Assembly (NCBI GenBank): GCA_051530055.1 | Contig: CM121343.1 | Location: forward strand, 6,510,001 to 6,574,000 | DNA: 64,000 nucleotides | Origin: Neoechinorhynchus agilis | Lineage: Eukaryota; Acanthocephala | Reading direction: 5' to 3' | Part shown: positions 36,099 to 48,754 of the stretch, in pieces | Layout of the letters: each line of letters starts with the position of its first letter | Numbering within the stretch: position 1 is the first letter of the stretch | The notes under the pieces: model-generated | Told to the model about the DNA's origin: nothing | What the model saw: only the letters and a program-made list of their open reading frames with translations | Database searches by the model: none | Made by a program: the position numbers and the translations under genes

Positions 36099-36434
36099 GT
36101 TTAACATTGATTTAACCGGTATTCCATGCGTGAGGTCTAAAATAAGCGTCAATCAAGGTCTGACTGTTTATTGATTATTGCAGGAATCTACGCTTACCAT
36201 TAGAAGCGCAATTCTGCTATAACCCGAAATATCTATTGATTTTTAGATGTCATTTAATTCTCTGTTTAACATTGATTTAACCGGTATTCCATGCGTGAGG
36301 TCTAAAGTAAGCGTCAATCAAGGTCTGACTGTTTATTGTGATTGATTATTGCAGGAATCTACGCTTACCATTAGAAGCGCAATTCTGCTATAACCCGAAA
36401 TATCTATTGATTTTTAGATGTCATTTAATTCTCT
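36099..36434. repeat. Recent 165-bp tandem duplication
   Basis: 36099-36263 is repeated as 36264-36434. The copies are essentially identical except for one base (AAAATAAGCG versus AAAGTAAGCG) and a six-base GTGATT insertion in the second. The second copy ends inside the stop codon of the STRA6-like gene, so the duplicated block is that gene's immediate 3' flank. Confidence 0.9.
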
Positions 36435-37965
36435 AACAAATCATCACTCCTACCGCCCAAGACGGCGATCTTTGCATTACTTTTTTACGGTAATGAATTA
36501 AAGACATATTCCTACTGAGTGTAACCAATATCCAGTACTTAAAGATAATACATTTGCGGAACTTATCGCTTGGATACACTCCGTTCCTTTTGTCAACGAT
36601 TTCACTCATGATAAGTTCAGTGAATGCCAATAATACTGGATGTGTTTGACTAACTTCGACCCGGATCCAGGATGCATGTGCCAAATAAGCATAGTCGTAA
36701 CGTTCAAGGTTTTTTGATATTGTACGTTTTCCGCAGCGTCCAGCGAGGATGTATTGCGTCCAAATTCCTGTTGGTAATCGTAGTAAGCATATTATGAATC
36801 CTACAATTGGATCGTATAGGAGATTAAGATTGCTGATAATTCTCATCAGTTTCGGGTTCCGAACTGTAACTCGAATGTGCACTGTTCGTTCTGGGAATAC
36901 AGAACGAACCAACAAACCAACTATTACCAATTTCGCTACTATCAGAAGTGGAATAAGCGTAAATCGATAATATTGGCAAAAAAGATAATATAATAAAGGA
37001 CCAACGTGACTAACAAACACAAGAGTTCCAAAGGAAATAGGAAGGATTACGATGAAGATATAGCAGTTCTGTCCAATTAGATATCCGGGTAATTGCAATG
37101 CCTTACGGATCATCGTAATGTTATCGAGTCCAGTGCGAGCGCATAACCGTGGATACTTCCCTCGAAAGCCTTTTAGAATCCAAACTCGATGTGACCGTAG
37201 TGTATGCCCCATACATGCCAAAACAGCAATGAATGAGAGAAGAAGAGCCAATCGTAAATAATTGATTAGCTTCGTCTTTAACTGCATTGGAATCTCAATA
37301 ACCGGTATAGCGATTTCTTGGTACGCGATTGAACTGGCTAAATGTACGATCGTTGTTGTTGTGAAATCCAACAGATTGTCTGCGTTTTCTAAGAGACAAA
37401 CTGATAAAAGGTAGAGAATTTCAATCGATAGACAACACGCAACGACCATTTGAGCACAGAAATCGAATTTTCGATTATAATTTGGTGCCTTGTTATGATG
37501 AAGCATCATTTTTACATACTCGAATTGTTCGTATACAGAAATAATTCATTAAATGGAGATACCGAAATGGATTATTGCGCGTGTGTAATTCGAGTAAAAT
37601 AATGTCGTTTTCGAATTACAATCATAGACTTGCTTGAAGATTGATTTAAATATAAAATAAATCTCGAAAACAATCGAATTTGAAGGAAAACCACGGATAA
37701 ATAATAAGGGAAGCGTTTCATTGAACGGTAAATCGTTCCATTTCGACCAGTATCATATTTAAAATCGTTAATCAAACTCCAAGTAAGATCCATCATCATG
37801 TATAAAATAGCTATTGATAATTTAGAGCGACTGTTATCTTTATAAGCGTCCAAAACTAAGTACGTAATAGGGGCGAATCCAATAAAATCGAATATAATAG
37901 CAATCACAGCTCTTACTAAACCAAAGTAAAAATATTCGAGGCAACCAAATTCGGAAACAATCCAT
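36433..37965 (-). CDS. STRA6-like multi-pass membrane protein
   Basis: Resembles STRA6, the retinol-transport receptor that binds retinol-binding protein, or its invertebrate relatives. The large exon 36433-37518 encodes EYVKMML-like start, then several hydrophobic helices, the segment RYDYAYLAHASWIRVEVS followed by HPVLLAFTELI, which matches STRA6's ...H-x-E-x-x-x-THPV-x-x-x-F, and a short C end. The preceding exon 37620-37915 (98 aa) has more helices (IIFDFIGFAPITYLVL). The introns are 101 and 43 bases. A tiny first exon at 37959-37965 (ATGGATT) would give a complete 462-aa frame. That is shorter than vertebrate STRA6 (667), so either the N-terminal helices are absent or further exons lie beyond the minisatellite. 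Retinoid function is not implied by the sequence. Confidence 0.6.
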
Positions 37966-37969
37966 TCGA

Positions 37970-40900
37970 AGCGCCAGTTCGGAGACCTGTACTCTTAGAG
38001 GGATTCCTCGAGGGATTAAATGGAGAAATCCAATTCGGAGACCTGTACTCTTAGAGGGATTCGTGGAGGGATTAAATGGAGAAATCCAATTCGGGGACCT
38101 CTACTCCTAGAGGGATTCTTGGAGGGATTAAATGGAGAAACCGAATAGAGACCCGTACTTTTAGAGGGATTCCTCGAGGGATTAAATGGAGAAATCCAGT
38201 TCGGGGACCTGTACTCTTAGAGGGATTCCTTGGAGGGATTAAATGGAGAAATCCAGTTCGGGGACCTGTACTCTTAGGATATTCCTTGGAGGGATTAAAT
38301 GGAGAAATCCAGAATTGGAGACCTGTACTTTTAGAGGGATTCTTTGGAGGGATTAAATGGAGAAATCCAGTTCGGGGACCTGTACTCTAGAGGATTTCTT
38401 GGAGGGATTAAATGGAGAAATCGAATTCGGAGACCTGTACTTTTAGAGGGATTCCTCGAGGGATTAAATGGAGAAATCCAATTCGGAGACCTGTACTTTT
38501 AGAGGGATTCCTCGAGGGATTAAATGAGAAATCCAATTCAGACGTATTTTAGAGGGATCCTCGAGGGATTAAATGGAGAAATCCAATTCGGGGACCTCTA
38601 CTCTTAGAGGGATTCCTTGGAGGGATTAAATGGAGAAATCGAATTCGGAGACCTGTACTCTTAGAGGGATTCCTTGGAGGGATTAAATGGAGAAATCCAA
38701 TTCGGAGACCTGTACTTTTAGAGGGATTCCTTGGAGGGATTAAATGGAGAAATCCAATTCGGGGACCTGTACTCTTAGAGGGATTCCTTGGAGGGATTAA
38801 ATGGAGAAATCGAATTCGGAGACCTGTACTCTTAGAGGGATTCCTCGAGGGATTAAATGGAGAAATCCAGTTCGGAGACCTGTACTCTTAGAGGGATTCC
38901 TTGGAGGGATTAAATGGAGAAATCCAATTCGGGGACCTGTACTTTTAGAGGGATTCCTTGGAGGGATTAAATGGAGAAATCGAATTCGGAGACCTGTACT
39001 TTTAGAGGGATTCTTGGAGGGATTAAATGGAGAAATCCAATTCGGAGACCTCTACTCTTAGAGGGATTCCTCGAGGGATTAAATGGAGAAATCCAATTCG
39101 GAGACCTCTACTCCTAGAGGGATTCCTTGGAGGGATTAAATGGAGAAATCCAGTTCAGAGACCTGTACTCTTAGAGGGATTCGTGGAGGGATTAAATGGA
39201 GAAATCCAATTCGGGGACCTGTACTCTTAGAGGGATTCCGTGGAGGGATTAAATGGAGAAATCGAATTCGGAGACCTGTACTTTAAGATGGATTCCTCAA
39301 GGGATTAAATGGAGAAATCCAGTTCGGGGACCTGTACTTTTAGAGCGATTCCTCGAGGGATTAAATGGAGAAATCCAATTCGGAGACCTGTACTTTTAGA
39401 GGGATTCCTCGAGGGATTAAATGGAGAAATCCAATTCGGGGACCTGTACTTTTAGAGGGATTCCTCAAGGGATTAAATGGAGAAATCCAGTTCGGGGACC
39501 TGTACTCTTAGAGGGATTCCTCGAGGGATTAAATGGAGAAATCCAATTCGGAGACCTGTACTTTTAGAGGGATTCTTTGGAGGGATTAAATGGAGAAATC
39601 CAGTTCGGGGACCTGTACTCTTAGAGGGATTCCTCAGGATTAAATGAAAACAAAACACAAACCAAAAAAAAACAACACCACAAACAGATTAAATGGAGAA
39701 ATCCAGTTCGGAGACCTGTACTTTTAGAGGGATTCCTCGAGGGATTAAATGGAGAAATCCAGTTCGGGGACCTGTACTTTTAGAGGGATTCCTTGGAGGG
39801 ATTAAATGGAGAAATCCAGTTCGGGGACCTGTACTCTTAGAGGGATTCCTCGAGGGATTAAATGGAGAAATCCAATTCGGAGACCTCTACTCTTAGAGGG
39901 ATTCCTTGGAGGGATTAAATGGAGAAATCGAATTCGGAGACCTGTACTCTTAGAGGGATTCCTTGGAGGGATTAAATGGAGAAATCGAATTCGGAGACCT
40001 GTACTTTTAGAGGGATTCTTGGAGGGATTAAATGGAGAAATCCAATTCGGAGACGTACTTTTAGAAGGATTCCTCGAGGGATTAAATGGAGAAATCCAAT
40101 TCAGACCGTACTTTTAGAGGGATTTCTCGAGGGATTAAATGGAGAAATCGAATTCGGGGACCTGTACTTAGAGGGATTCCTCGAGGGATTAAATGGAGAA
40201 ATCCAATTCGGAGACCTGTACTTTTAGAGGGATTCCTCGAGGGATTAAATGGAGAAATCCAATTCGGGGACCTGTACTCTTAGAGGGATTCCTCGAGGGA
40301 TTAAATGGAGAAATCCAGTTCGGGGACCTGTACTCTTAGAGGGATTCCTTGGAGGGATTAAATGGAGAAATCCAGTTCGGGGACCTGTACTTTTAGAGGG
40401 ATTCCTCGAGGGATTAAATGGAGAAATCCAATTGGGGACCTGTACTTTTAGAGGGATTCCTCGAGGGATTAAATGGAGAAATCCAATTCGGAGACCTGTA
40501 CTTTTAGAGGGATTCCTCAAGGGATTAAATGGAGAAATCCAGTTCGGGGACCTGTACTTTTAGAGGGATTCGAGGGATTAAATGGAGAAATCCAGTTCGG
40601 GGACCTGTACTTAGAGGGATTCCTCAAGGGATTAAATGGAGAAATCCAGTTCGGGGACCTGTACTCTTAGAGGGATTCCTTGGAGGGATTAAATGGAGAA
40701 ATCCAGTTCGGAGACCTGTACTTTTAGAGGGATTCCTTCGAGGGATTAAATGGAGAAATCGAATTCGGGGACCTGTACTTTTAGAGGGATTCCTCGAGGG
40801 ATTAAATGGAGACATCCAATTCGGAGACCTGTACTTTTAGAGGGATTCCTCGAGGGATTAAGTGGAGAAATCGAATTCGGAGACCTGTACTCTTAGAAGG

Positions 40901-43900
40901 ATTCCTCGTGGGATTAAATGGAGAAATCCAATTCGGAGACCTGTACTTTTAGAGGGATTCCTCGAGGGATTAAATGGAGAAATCCAATTCGGAGACCTGT
41001 ACTTTTAGAGGGATTCCTCGTGGGATTAAATGGAAAATTCCAATTCGGAGACCTGTACTTTTAGAGGGATTCCTCGAGGGATTAAATGGAGAAATCGAAT
41101 TCGGAGACCTGTACTTTTAGAGGGATTCCTTGGAGGGATTAAATGGAGAAATTGAATTCGGGGACCTGTACTTTTAGAGGGATTCCTTCGAGGGATTAAA
41201 TGGAGAAATCGAATTCGGGGACGTGTACTTTTAGAGGGATTCCTCGGGGGATTAAATGGAGAAATCCAGTTCGGGGACCTGTACTCTTAGAGGGATTCCT
41301 CAAGGGATTAAATGGAGAAATCCAGTTCGGTGACCTGTACTCTTAGAGGGATTCCTTGGAGGGATTAAATGGAGAAATCCAGTTCGGGGACCTGTACTCT
41401 TAGAGGGATTCCTTGGAGGGATTAAATGGAGAAGTCCAGTTCGGGGACCTGTACTTTTAGAGGGATTCCTCGAGGGATTAAATGGAGAAATCGAATTCGG
41501 GGACCTGTACTTTTAGAGGGATTCCTCGAGGGATTAAATGGAGAAATCCAATTCGGAGACCTGTACTTTTAGAGGGATTCCTCGAGGGATTAAATGGAGA
41601 AATCCAGTTCGGGGACCTGTACTCTTAGAGGGATTCCTTGGAGGGATTAAATGGAGAAATCCAGTTCGGGGACCTGTACTTTTAGAGGGATTCCTCGAGG
41701 GATTAAATGGAGAAATCCAATTCGGAGACCTGTACTTTTAGAGGGATTCCTCGAAGGATTAAATGGAGAAATCAATTCGGAGACCTGTACTTTAGAGGGA
41801 TTCCTCAAGGGATTAAATGGAGAAATCCAGTTCGGAGACCTGTACTCTTAGAGGGATTCCTTGGAGGGATTAAATGGAGAAATCTAGTTCGGGGACCTGT
41901 ACTTTTAGAGGGATTCCTCGAGGGATTAAATGGAGAAATCGAATTCGGGGACCTGTACTTTTAGAGGGATTCCTCGAGGGATTAAATGGAGAAATCCAGT
42001 TCGGAGACCTGTACTTTTAGAGGGATTCCTCGAGGGATTAAATGGAGAAATCCAGTTCGGGGACCTGTACTTTTAGAGGGATTCCTCGAGGGATTAAATG
42101 GAGACATCCAATTCGGAGACCTGTACTTTTAGAGGGATTCCTCGAGGGATTAAGTGGAGAAATCGAATTCGGAGACCTGTACTCTTAGAAGGATTCCTCG
42201 TGGGATTAAATGGAGAAATCCAGTTCGGAGACCTGAACCTTTAGAATGATTCCTTCGAGGGATTAAATGGAGAAATCGAATTCGGGGACCTGCACTCTTA
42301 GAAGGATTCCTCGAGGGATTAAATGGAGAAATGCAATTTGGAGACCTGTACTTTTAGAAGGATTCCTCGAGGGATTAAATGGAGAAATCCAATTCGGAGA
42401 CCTGTACTTTTAGAGGGATTCCTTGGAGGGATTAAATGGAGAAATCGAATTCGGGGACCTGTACTCTTAGAGGGATTCCTTGGAGGGATTAAATGGAGAA
42501 ATCGAATTCGGAGACCTGTACTTTTAGAAGGATTCCTCGAGGGATTAAATGGAGAAATCCAATTCGGAGACGTACTTTTAGAAGGATTCCTCGAGGGATT
42601 AAATGGAGAAATCCAATTCGCAGACGTACTTTTAGAAGGATTCCTTGGAGGGATTAAATGGAGAAATCCAAATCGGAGACCTGTACTTTTAGAGGGATTC
42701 CTCGAGGGATTAAATGGAGAAATCCAATTCGGAGACCTGTACTTTTAGAGGGATTCCTCGAGGGATTAAATGGAGAAATCCAATTCGGAGACCTGTACTT
42801 TTAGAGGGATTCCTCGAGGGATTAAATGGAGAAATCCAATTCGGGGACCTCTACTCTTAGAGGGATTCCTTGGAGGGATTAAATGGAGAAATCGAATTCG
42901 GAGACCTGTACTTTTAGAGGGATTCTTTGGAGGGATTAAATGGAGAAATCCAATTCGGAGACATGTACTTTTAGAAGGATTCCTTGGAGGGATTAAATGG
43001 AGAAATCCAATTCGGAGACCTGTACTTTTAGAGGGATTCCTCGAGGGATTAAATGGAGAAATCCAATTCGGAGACCTGTACTTTTAGAGGGATTCCTCGA
43101 GGGATTAAATGGAGAAATCCAATTCGGAGACCTGTACTTTTAGAGGGATTCCTCGAGGGATTAAATGGAGAAATCGAATTCGGGGACCTCTACTCTTAGA
43201 GGGATTCCTTGGAGGGATTAAATGGAGAAATCGAATTCGGAGACCTGTACTTTTAGAGGGATTCTTTGGAGGGATTAAATGGAGAAATGCAATTTGGAGA
43301 CCTGTACTTTTAGAGGGATTCCTTGGAGGGATTAAATGGAGAAATCGAATTCGGGGACCTGTATTCTTAGAAGGATTCCTCGAGGGATTAAAAGGAGAAA
43401 TCGAATTCAGAGACCTGTACTTTTAGAAGGATTCCTCCAGGGATTAAATGGAGAAATCCAGTTCGGAGACCTGTACTCTTAGAAGGATTCCTCGAGGGAT
43501 TAAATGGAGAAATGCAATTTCGAGACCTGTACTTTTAGAAGGATTCCTTGGAGGGATTAAATGGAGAAAATCCAATTCGGAGACCTGTACTTTTAGAAGG
43601 ATTCCTTGGAGGGATTAAATGGAGAAATCCAGTTCGGATACCTGTACTTTGAAAGGGATTCCTTGGAGGGATTAAATGAAGAAATCCAGTTCTGGGACCT
43701 GTACTTTTAGAGGGATTCCTCGAGGGATTAAATGGAGAAATCCAATTCGGAGACCTGTACTTTTAGAAGGATTCCTCGAGGGACTAATTGGAGAAATCCA
43801 GTTCGGAGACCTGTACTTTGAAAGGGATTCCTTGGAGGGATCAAATGGAGAAATCGAATTCCGAGACCTGTACTTTAAGAGGGATTCTTTAGAGGGATTA

Positions 43901-43985
43901 AATGGAGAAATCGAATTCGGAGACTTCTACTTTTAGAAGGATTCCTTGCAGGGATTAAATGGAGAAATCCAATTCCAGGAGGTCC
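37970..43985. repeat. 6-kb minisatellite, 56-bp unit (~105 copies)
   Basis: Unbroken head-to-tail copies of a 56-bp unit made of GGGATTAAATGGAGAAATCC, AATTCGGAGACCTGTACT and TTTAGAGGGATTCCTCGA-type pieces. Variants segregate at a few positions: CTCGAG versus CTTGGAG, CCAATTCGGAG versus CCAGTTCGGGG versus CGAATTCGG, TACTTTTAG versus TACTCTTAG. The array is interrupted once at about 39649-39687 by an A/C-rich insert. Copies at the right end (after 43400) are more diverged. Because 56 is not divisible by three, open frames of 60-140 codons cycle through all frames; these are by-products, not genes. Larger blocks recur, indicating higher-order structure. Confidence 0.97.
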
Positions 43986-45634
43986 ACTCTAAGGGGAATT
44001 CCGTACGAGGATTTATATGGTAAAATCGAATACCGAGACCTGCACGGGCAGTTGGATTTCGTAGTACGATTAAACGAAAAATGAAAATACCTGTCGGCAA
44101 ATTTGGACACGCTAATGGATCCCATGGAAATCGTAATTCGTATAGCTTCCAAAAAACTGATCCGTAATGTGGGATATGCTTTATTGGGTTCATTATTCCA
44201 TTAAAACTATGACGACGGAATTTTGAAAAGATGAAGTCCAGTTTGAGAAGTGGCAATAAACATGGATGGATTATAGCCTGCTCCTTTAGTGCGCGAGAAT
44301 AAAAAATTTAAGCGTAATAGGACGTGCCCTTACGGAAAGCGTTTTCGGCGAGAAGCTCTTTAGGTCGTAATTCCTGTCATGTGTAGATTTCCTCTTATTT
44401 AAATAATGGCCAAACTAAATACCATTTCGCTGGTGATTTCTTAGCTTTAAATAGATTTTCATATAACTCTTCATTTCGTTCCTCAGTACTTATAAACAAA
44501 ATATTATTGACGATGAAAACATTTCATATTTTCAAAATCACGTTCTTCTAACATGTAACTTTAATGCTAATTCCGTTCACTTCCTTTTTGCTTCTCAACG
44601 TTTAAAATCATTGTTTCTCAGGATCGATCTTGCAATAACTTTGTCTTATATTATCAACAATAATCGATGATGCGTACACAAGACCAAGGTAAGTTATTTT
44701 GTATCATACAAAACTGGATTAATGAGCAGAAATAACACTAATTCTCTTTTAGAAGGTTACCGGAAAGTGGTTTTTTTCAATTTGTAAGCTTTGATTAATT
44801 TAATTCATTTACTGATTTGTATGCATCTAATTTTTATTAAGTATTATCGATTGCCATGAAAATGCACCCCTGATCATTGGCAGTAAATATTTTAACCTCG
44901 GTTTCCAAGAAAGTGTTCTTAAGTTCTAAATGATATCAAAGGAGAAAGTCGTGGATGATATCAAAGGAGAAAGTCCTAATTGATACCAAGGGAAAAAGTC
45001 CTAAATGATACCAAGGGAGAAAGTCCAGTAAGGGAGATTCAATTAAGTATTGCCAAGAAAATCCCTGTCGAGTCTCCTTAACCACTTAATCGTTTTGTTC
45101 TATGGAAAACTGGAACTTTTTACACAATTGGCATAAATGGAACATTGAAATGAATACTATCAATTAGCCGTTATTCATTGTTTTGTCAATCTTTAATTGC
45201 ATAGAACAAAATCCATTGTCACACTAAAAAAGGGTTAGTAAGGATTTTAAATATAATAGAATGGAAAATGCAAGACGCGATAAAATTAATTCATTTAGGT
45301 ACAAACAAGAACTTTTGAACTAATGAAGTCTTCAAAATGACTCATTGATCTTTGAACAAAAGTTAGCGATCGAAGAAAACTATGGATCCCGAAAATTTAC
45401 AGTTCAATTTAAAACCCCAATTAAAGACATGAATGCGCAGTTCGCGCCCTTCGAAAAATTGCAATTGCAAACCGTTAAAATAAAATCGATTTTTTGTTTT
45501 TATTTAAACCTTTTGCAGATAAAGCGCAAGATCAGAACATCTTTTAATGTTCAAAATTCATTTTATCAATTAAAATGGCAAACTTAATTTTAAAAACTAT
45601 TCGTAATTTAAATGGCAAAAAATAATATAACATT
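43986..45634. other. Intergenic, with a 24-bp short tandem repeat
   Basis: No gene supported. At about 44927-45026 four copies of a roughly 25-bp unit (AAATGATATCAAAGGAGAAA then GTCCT, with ACCAAGG variants) lie in tandem. Minus-strand frames next to the minisatellite (43933-44256) include array sequence and have no recognisable domain. Confidence 0.55.
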
Positions 45635-45790
45635 ATTTTTACAGAAGCGATTTTGCGCTTTAGAAAAGGACGGTGGGATTCGTCTCATCGCGATTGGCTC
45701 TACATTGAGACGAATAGCAAGGAAAGTGATTTCACTGCGAACCATGATTTTGGGTTTATCAAAATCCATAAGGTGTCCATGACGGGCAAA
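45635..45790 (+). mobile_element. LINE reverse-transcriptase fragment
   Basis: The plus-strand frame from about 45641 reads LQKRFCALEKDGGIRLIAIG, then STLRRIARKVISLRTM, ending at a stop near 45786. KDGGIRxIAxGxTLRR is a hallmark of the finger region of reverse transcriptases in invertebrate LINEs with a C-terminal endonuclease. It is a short 5'- and 3'-truncated piece, in the opposite orientation to the LINE at 50.4-52.6 kb but of the same general family; that copy lacks this very region. Confidence 0.65.
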
Positions 45791-45939
45791 ATGATTGAGC
45801 ACGGCAGAACTTTCATTAGTTCCCCTTCTAACTGCGTATTGATGCTTTTTAATTCCTCGGACTATCGTTTGTCATTTCAACGTAAGAGCAAGCTCTGGAT
45901 TAAGCCGAAATATCGATTCAATAAATTGACATAATTATT

Positions 45940-48754
45940 GTCGCCGCTACACAACAATCACGAGCAGTTTCATTTTTCAATATACCCATTATCCTCGACG
46001 ATACCACGATTCGCCGCATGTCGCACTGCTTACGCTCGACGCTGCTGACGTAGGCCCACGCGGATCACGAGAAGACGGACGCTGGGTCACTCTTATTCCG
46101 GGGTGTGCCAGCTCGTGAATCGCGTCGAATACACGTCTGCGCCACGATGTTGGTATTATCGGTCTTTGTGTTCCGATTGAAAACGTCACAGAGAAGCGTT
46201 AATCCTTCGTTACCAATGGGAACGTCTCGAAGACGCAGTGCTGATTTCGCTGTCCGCAATGCCTGTGTTTCGGGATCTTCTTGTTGATCTTGAGACATTG
46301 CTTCAAAAGAGATACCTTCGTTAACGTTGGCTAGAATAACCCTCAAAAGCGTATCGGCGACTTGATTGCTGCGCCCACTCGCATGCTCTACGTTCGTGGT
46401 GTATTCTGAGATGTAGCTCAAATGTCTTTGTTGTCGAGCGGACCAAGGGTCCGAAGCTTTGGCCATAGCAAAAATCAGTGACCGATGATCTGTGAAAACG
46501 GTTTATGGTCGTCCCTCTACTGTATAGCGGAAGTGTCCGATTGCCAAGTAAATTGCCAGCAGTTCTCAATCGAATGTACTGTACTTTTGCTCTGGCTTTC
46601 GTAGTTGACGACTGAAAAAGGCTAATGGCTTCCAATCTCCTGAAATCCTCTGTTGTAGGACTGCTCCAACAGCGTAATTAGAAGCGTCCGTTGTGATTGC
46701 TATTGGCGCATTTTTTGCCGGATGCGTGAGCATTGTGGCGTCAGCTAATGCTTGCTTCGCGCTTTCAAAAGCTCAATTCATCTCCTCAGTCCATTCAAAA
46801 ATCTTCTTCGAAGGGTTCTTTGACATCGCTTGATAAAGTGGGCGCAATAACTTCGATTCTGCAGGAATAAAGTGATGATAGAAGTTTATCATACCCACGA
46901 ATTCCTGCAATGCCTTTACCGTTCTTGGGCGGGGAAAGTTTCGGGTGGATTCTACCTTGATCGGTGTGGGAATCGTACCTTCTTTACTTACTCGACGACC
47001 AAGAAAATCGAGAGCTCTGACTCCGAATTCGCATTTCGGTAACTTGATAGCAAGTCGGTGTTCTGCTAGACGAGTGAATAGAATTCTTAGGTCCTGCAAA
47101 TGTTCTGATTCGTTGTTATTTGCAATCAAAATATCGTCGAGGTAGACGAAGGCAAAGTCGAGACCGGAGCGGACAGCGTCCACCAGCCGTTGGAAGGTTT
47201 GTGCAGCGTTCTTGAGGCCGAAGGGCATCCTTAAAAACTCGAATAAACCGAAGGGGGTGATTATGGCTGTCTTGGGTATGTCTTGCTCAGCGACTGGTAT
47301 CTGATGGTAGCCGCGAACCAAATCTACCTTCGAAAAGATTGCTGGTCCAAATAATCGCGCGGAAAAGTCCCGTATATGTGGTACTGGATATCTGTCAGGA
47401 GTCGTTGCTTCATTCAGGCGACGATAGTCTCCACACGGGCGCCATGTGCCGTCTGATTTCGGGACTACATGAAGTGGAGACGCCCACCGACTGTTCGACC
47501 GTCTGACTATTCCGAGCGATTCCAATTTGTGGAACTCGGTTTGAGCGATCGCTAATTTTTCAGAAGGGAGACGTCTTGAGCGAGCATGGATAGGAGCGCA
47601 ACTAGTTTGGATGTAGTGCTGCACATCGTGTTTAACGACTGGGTCCGAAAAGTTGTGATTGATGACGTTTGGGAATTCGTTCAGAATATTGGTGTAAGGT
47701 GAGTCATCCTTAATTGTTGTCTCAGAAATCTTTACTCACGAAATGTTGGTTATTCTATTCGTTTCCGGATATATTAACCGTTTCCCACGCACATCGACGA
47801 GAAGTCCGGAATGTCCGAGAAAGTCCGCACCCAATATAGATTGTCGCACTGATGCAATCAGGAACTTCCAATTTATCGTATTATCTCCGAGTTTTACCAC
47901 TACCATTTTGCTTCCAAATGTATTAATGGATGAACCATTAGCAGTCGTGAGTGTTTGATTATAAGTGGTTGTTGATTTATCAGATATCGTTGCGGGAATG
48001 ACACTAACTTCGGCACCATGATCACAGACGTAAAATAAACTATTTATTTCCTCGGCTTTATTCGCGGAATTATTTCTCATCGAAAAGGAAGATCTGCATC
48101 GTTTAGCCTTCGCACCATATCGCTGATGGTAAAAACATATTCCACCTTGTTTCCTGCTGGACCGCCGTATCGAAGACGTGGTGAACTGCATAGCCTTCCA
48201 TAGTTCGTCGGCCGCTTGTGCTAATTTTCTAGGATCCGTTATCTTGGCGTGTACTGGGACCGATCGAATATCCTCGGGTAAGATTTGAGTGAACAGGAAA
48301 CATGATAGGTGCTTTTGTCCATCAACTCCGATGGTTACGCTCGGACTCAGAGAGCGAGAATGCATCCAATAGGCGACTCTTCAGCGCTTCGTATTTGTTC
48401 GCTTGAGGTGGACACTCTAAAATATCAATCACACGCCCGGCGGTATCTTGATCGAGGGCTGCGGTGATATAGTAGAACTTGGTGTCATCTGAAGCACAAT
48501 CTTTCGCAAGGTGAGCCTCGGCCTGTGCAAACCACACACGAGAGGTTGCTGAACCCAGAACTTGGGCAATTTAAGGCTCACTGTTCGTATTGATGTATCG
48601 TCCATACTGGCAAGTACGTTTTACAAGCATCGGGGTCACCAATGTAGAGAGAGTCGCAATTTGTTTTCTCTCAGTCCACACCTCTGGTTATATACATACA
48701 AACGCACCTGACAGACCTCTGATGTTATCAGAATGTGTAGTCGTTGTCGCTACA
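45940..48754 (-). mobile_element. Ty3/Gypsy LTR retrotransposon fossil
   Basis: A decayed Ty3/Gypsy-family element on the minus strand. From its 5' side: a short probable LTR at about 48643-48754 with TGTAG...CTACA-type ends, followed by a TGGTGACCCCGAT primer-site-like stretch; gag-like sequence (about 48320-48540); protease (about 47740-48100); reverse transcriptase (about 46970-47620, with the YLDD core and MPFGLKNA); RNase H (about 46330-46960); and the N-terminal start of an integrase (about 45990-46180). Most of the integrase and a full 3' LTR are not seen; a TGTAGCG-type match near 45940-45955 may be a remnant of the 3' end. The coding sequence is split into several frames, so it is broken in multiple places and inactive. 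Age: old enough for several lesions, but the polymerase region is still easily recognised. Confidence 0.9.

Noticed and set aside
37970-43985. Many 60-140 codon reading frames in the minisatellite
   Set aside because: They arise because a 56-bp unit cycles through frames; the peptide is the repeat itself and shows no independent coding signal.
43933-44256. Upstream STRA6-like exon beyond the minisatellite
   Set aside because: The minus-strand frame lacks hydrophobic helices of the family and partly consists of array sequence.
45345-45587. 80-codon frame before the LINE fragment
   Set aside because: No motif and AT-rich composition; not supported as part of the LINE.
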